Origin: Rossellomorea marisflavi
GTDB lineage: Bacteria > Bacillota > Bacilli > Bacillales > Bacillaceae_B
DNA: 64,000 bases
Direction: 5' to 3'
Assembly: GCF_001274775.1 (NCBI RefSeq)
Contig: NZ_LGUE01000004.1
Span: forward strand, 819,025-883,024
Position numbers and translations under genes: made by a program. Under the pieces are notes generated by a model that saw nothing but the letters and a program-made list of their open reading frames with translations, ran no database searches and was not told the DNA's origin. Shown in pieces: positions 61,675 through 64,000 of the stretch (positions are counted from its first letter, which is position 1; each line of letters opens with the position of its first letter).

Positions 61675-62604
61675 TTAAGATGAAACGATGGAATGGAATA
61701 ATCGTAGGAAAGCCGCTTCATCGACCTCCGTACAGACGGATAGATTCCTGTCTTGCTCCAACCTGTTCTGGAAGTCACATACGAGTTGACCATCACATAG
61801 CTCGCTCCTCGTTTCCACATCGACGTAGAAATCCTCGGTCTTGACGAGACTTTGGTCGATGGCAACCGCGACAGCAAGCGGATCGTGCATGGCACAACCG
61901 TCCACACCGTTCCGTTTGAAATATCGTTTTCGGTATTGAGCCGTGCTGTTATCGATATACTGACGGATCACGGGATTTTCAATCGCATGGATATGGGCTT
62001 CCTTCAGGATTGCGTGTCTGGTGACATCGAGCCCCACCTGGGTGATATCGGTGAATCCTGCGTGAAGCACGATCTTCACCGCCTCCGGATCGACCACCAT
62101 ATTGAACTCGGCCGTCGGCGTGACATTCCCTGGTCCTTTGACCACACCGCCCATGAAAATGACTTCTTTCACATAGTGGACAATCTGTGGACATTTCTTA
62201 ATCGCCAATGCCAGATTGGTCAATGGACCCGTCATGACAAGTGTGACCTCATGAGGGAAATTCAGGATCGAATTGATGATGAAATCAGGGGCGAATCCTT
62301 CCTCCGCAGGTCTTGAGGGAAGGATATCCTTCAATTCCCCGCCTAGACCGTCTTCCCCGTGGACCCCATGTTCGAAGAAATGGGGCCTGATCAAAGGGGC
62401 GTCGGCCCCTTTGATGACAGACAGATTGGTTTCCCCGAGTAGATCCAATACCTTCAGCGTATTGTCCGTTGCTTGATCCAGGGACACGTTTCCATTCACG
62501 GTTGTGATTCCAAGAAGATCGAACTCCCTGCTTTTCACTGCCAGAATGATGCCGATCGCATCATCTATGCCGGTATCCACATCAAGTATCAGTTTACGCT
62601 TCAT
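61675..62604 (-). CDS. nucleoside hydrolase (IUNH family)
   Basis: 309 residues from the ATG at 62604, eight bases after GGGAG. The calcium/ribose site DVDTGIDDAIG opens the protein. The conserved asparagine loop TPTAEFNMVVDPEAV and the C-terminal HDPLAVA histidine-aspartate are present, all standard IUNH residues. The family splits ribonucleosides into base and ribose. Substrate preference (purine or pyrimidine) cannot be read here. It lies inside the transport operon. Confidence 0.95.
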   Translation of the reverse strand: MKRKLILDVDTGIDDAIGIILAVKSREFDLLGITTVNGNVSLDQATDNTLKVLDLLGETNLSVIKGADAPLIRPHFFEHGVHGEDGLGGELKDILPSRPAEEGFAPDFIINSILNFPHEVTLVMTGPLTNLALAIKKCPQIVHYVKEVIFMGGVVKGPGNVTPTAEFNMVVDPEAVKIVLHAGFTDITQVGLDVTRHAILKEAHIHAIENPVIRQYIDNSTAQYRKRYFKRNGVDGCAMHDPLAVAVAIDQSLVKTEDFYVDVETRSELCDGQLVCDFQNRLEQDRNLSVCTEVDEAAFLRLFHSIVSS

Positions 62605-62621
62605 GCCATCCACTCCCTTTG

Positions 62622-63665
62622 TTAGTTTGCCAGTTCACGGTTCCAACGATCGATCCACTGCTTGGAATTCTGATTCACAAACTCCATATCCAGCGTATTT
62701 AATCCCTCTACAACCTCTTCCCCGTACGTCAATCCCTCTGCTTCTTCCTCAGATAGCTTCACTTCGGTGTTAACAGGTGAATCGACCTTGGCCTTCGCTG
62801 ACTTCTCTTGTACTTCTTTGCTCAATATATAATCGATGAACTTCTCAGCCATCTCTTTATTCTTCGAATCTTTAACGACGTTCACCGTGTTCATGACGGC
62901 ATATCCGCCTTTTTCAGGCGAAACGAATGTTGCACTCGGAACAGCTTCTTTCAAATCGGCGAAATACATTTCCATGATTGGTCCAGCCACGATCTCTCCC
63001 TGAGAGAACATATTGACGAATTCAGATGTCTGGCCGTATTCTTTCACAACATTCGGCAGGATGTCTTTCATTTGACTGAATGCCTGATCTTCATTGAATG
63101 TGTTTGCGCCACTGACCTTCGATGCCGCATCAAGCATCATCGGACCGCTTGTGGAGGTGATCCCCGGAATGGTAATGGATGCCTTCAGATCCTTGCGCCA
63201 TAGGTCATCCCAATCCTTGATCGGTTGTTTCACTTCATCCGCATTATAGGCGATACCGAACTGACCGACCGTATAAGCAGGACCATAGTCTTCTCCAAGA
63301 GGAGCTTTGGCTACATCATAGATGGAATCAAGATTTTCAAGCTTTGAATGATCAATCTTCGCAAACAGTCCATCATCGATCCCCTGTTGCGCATAGTAGT
63401 CGGATAGGAAGATGACATCCACATCCCCGCGGCCTTGACGGACCTTATTCAAACGATCTGCGTTGTTGCCCGTGTCGAGGACGATTTCTACATTGTTCTC
63501 TTCTTCAAACGGCTTATACACTTCTTTATCGAAGAAATCTTCAGCAAATCCCCATGTGGAGATGACGAGCTTCTTGGAATCCTTCTTACTGCCTGAACCA
63601 TTACCACTGCATGCTCCCAATAGGAAAAGCGACGCAACGGTGAGAATGACGATGAACTTTTTCAT
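62622..63665 (-). CDS. ABC transporter substrate-binding lipoprotein, PotD-like
   Basis: 347 residues behind AGGGGG. A lipoprotein signal peptide ends in the lipobox LLGAC (cysteine about residue 19). The mature protein has the fold and length of PotD/iron-type binding proteins (KLVISTWGFAEDFFDKEVYK near the start, VGQFGIAYNADEV, and MEMYFADLKEAVPSATFVSP late). It is first in the six-gene operon. Ligand unknown: polyamine by family, nucleoside by context. Confidence 0.92.
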   Translation of the reverse strand: MKKFIVILTVASLFLLGACSGNGSGSKKDSKKLVISTWGFAEDFFDKEVYKPFEEENNVEIVLDTGNNADRLNKVRQGRGDVDVIFLSDYYAQQGIDDGLFAKIDHSKLENLDSIYDVAKAPLGEDYGPAYTVGQFGIAYNADEVKQPIKDWDDLWRKDLKASITIPGITSTSGPMMLDAASKVSGANTFNEDQAFSQMKDILPNVVKEYGQTSEFVNMFSQGEIVAGPIMEMYFADLKEAVPSATFVSPEKGGYAVMNTVNVVKDSKNKEMAEKFIDYILSKEVQEKSAKAKVDSPVNTEVKLSEEEAEGLTYGEEVVEGLNTLDMEFVNQNSKQWIDRWNRELAN

Positions 63666-63707
63666 TTTCTTGACCCCCTGATGATTGTTTTTTAGTGAAT
63701 AGCATAT

Positions 63708-63761
63708 AAAAAAAAGACAATCCTAAATAGAATAAAAGCATTCTACTCAAGATTGTCTTTT
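63708..63761 (-). terminator. 22-bp stem-loop terminator upstream of the nucleoside operon
   Basis: The arms 63712-63733 and 63740-63761 pair over all 22 positions (three G-T wobbles) around a 6-base loop, and a long T-run follows in the minus direction. It probably ends the partial upstream gene. It could also serve as a leader attenuator, since it sits about 45 bases before the lipoprotein gene. Confidence 0.85.
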
Positions 63762-63842
63762 CTTCGTAAACAAAGATGAAACAAATCCAGAAGATTAAAC
63801 GGCATCCCTTCAAGATGAATCAAGTCGGGACGTCCAGGTATT

Positions 63843-64000
63843 CTATTTGACGATGATGTTTGTGAAAGCGATCTGGGTGAGGGAATCGTAATCCCGGAGG
63901 ACCGCCTCGATGTCCCATCCGATCTCTTTCAGCTTTTCTTTGAGCTTTTTCTTGAACAGGATCGACATGTGAAAATCGACTTCAAGCTTCAGATGGGGCG
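63843..64000 (-). CDS. C-terminus of an unidentified protein, cut by the window edge
   Basis: The last 52 codons of a gene run leftwards from the window edge to TAG at 63845-63843. The visible tail is Lys/Glu-rich and helical (LFKKKLKEKLKEIGWDIEAV) and ends in LTQIAFTNIIVK. No start lies inside the window. The family is not recognised. The terminator at 63708-63761 follows it. Confidence 0.65.
   Translation of the reverse strand, partial: PHLKLEVDFHMSILFKKKLKEKLKEIGWDIEAVLRDYDSLTQIAFTNIIVK

Noticed and set aside
63601..63842. Purine riboswitch before the nucleoside operon
   Set aside because: The conserved loop sequences were not found and the space between the upstream stop and the terminator is nearly all used by the terminator; the 70-codon frame there overlaps the lipoprotein start and has no support.

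Overview
The window looks like chromosomal DNA of a spore-forming member of the Bacillaceae, from the marine/soil Bacillus group. Ribosome binding sites are strong AGGAGG types and TTG/GTG starts are common. The gene set fits: a lia cell-envelope stress operon, a SwrC-type RND pump with a YerO-like regulator, gntK, bacterial nitric oxide synthase, FosB (which uses bacillithiol), SpoIIM/SpoVB-type membrane proteins and a gamma-SASP-like small protein. I saw no rRNA, tRNA, phage, plasmid, transposase or CRISPR locus.

Layout. 0-0.7 kb: degenerate intergenic repeats. 0.75-2.0 kb: ECF sigma factor and its zinc-binding anti-sigma. 2.2-9.1 kb: a small orphan, nos, a GNAT, a renalase-like flavoprotein, and an ABC-F ATPase behind a long leader holding a 37-codon ORF and two intrinsic terminators; then a secreted/anchored protein and a YitT protein. 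9.3-18.6 kb: EamA transporter, queF, a cobalamin-binding photosensor-like protein with a PAS-like protein and a carbonic anhydrase, a DUF6434/SAP-like gene broken by an amber codon, a folate cyclo-ligase-like protein, a peroxiredoxin, an MDR reductase, fosB, aldA, and a two-gene zinc-ribbon/membrane-peptide operon with a SigB-like promoter. 18.7-20.2 kb: tandem repeats. 20.3-27.6 kb: a SatA-like acetyltransferase, then a mannosyl-glycerate-type operon (split PTS IIA-IIB-IIC, GH38 hydrolase, PRD regulator). 27.7-36 kb: a VLRF1-type release factor and a MoxR/DUF58/DUF4350/DUF4129 membrane cluster beside spoIIM and an RDD gene. 36-39.7 kb: liaIHFSR. 39.8-41.5 kb: the largest repeat array. 41.6-55.2 kb: pepF, a TspO-like protein, a SASP-like micro-gene, a Na+/H+ antiporter, a flippase, the SwrC pump with its TetR regulator and three operators, an epimerase, YebC-family YeeI and gntK. 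55.5-57.2 kb: RpiR regulator, repeats and a cluster of three perfect DnaA boxes. 57.2-63.7 kb: a six-gene operon joining a PotABCD-like ABC importer to a nucleoside hydrolase and an adenine deaminase. The window ends inside an unidentified gene.

The strongest unexplained signal is the family of about 120-bp intergenic elements at four loci (left edge, 18.75-20.15, 39.8-41.53 and 56.4-57.2 kb). Subfamilies differ in sequence, but their paired arms change together, so a folded RNA or hairpin DNA is being conserved. At each well-preserved locus one subfamily points left and another points right, and two loci have expanded by tandem duplication. I recall similar sequences between genes in other Bacillaceae but know no established name or function.

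Functionally, the window mixes stress and antibiotic defence (lia, fosB, ABC-F, SatA-like, SwrC, peroxiredoxin, nos), sugar and nucleoside scavenging (mng-like, gntK/RpiR, the nucleoside operon) and envelope/spore membrane functions. Start codons were chosen by ribosome-binding-site spacing, so several are shorter than the longest open frame.
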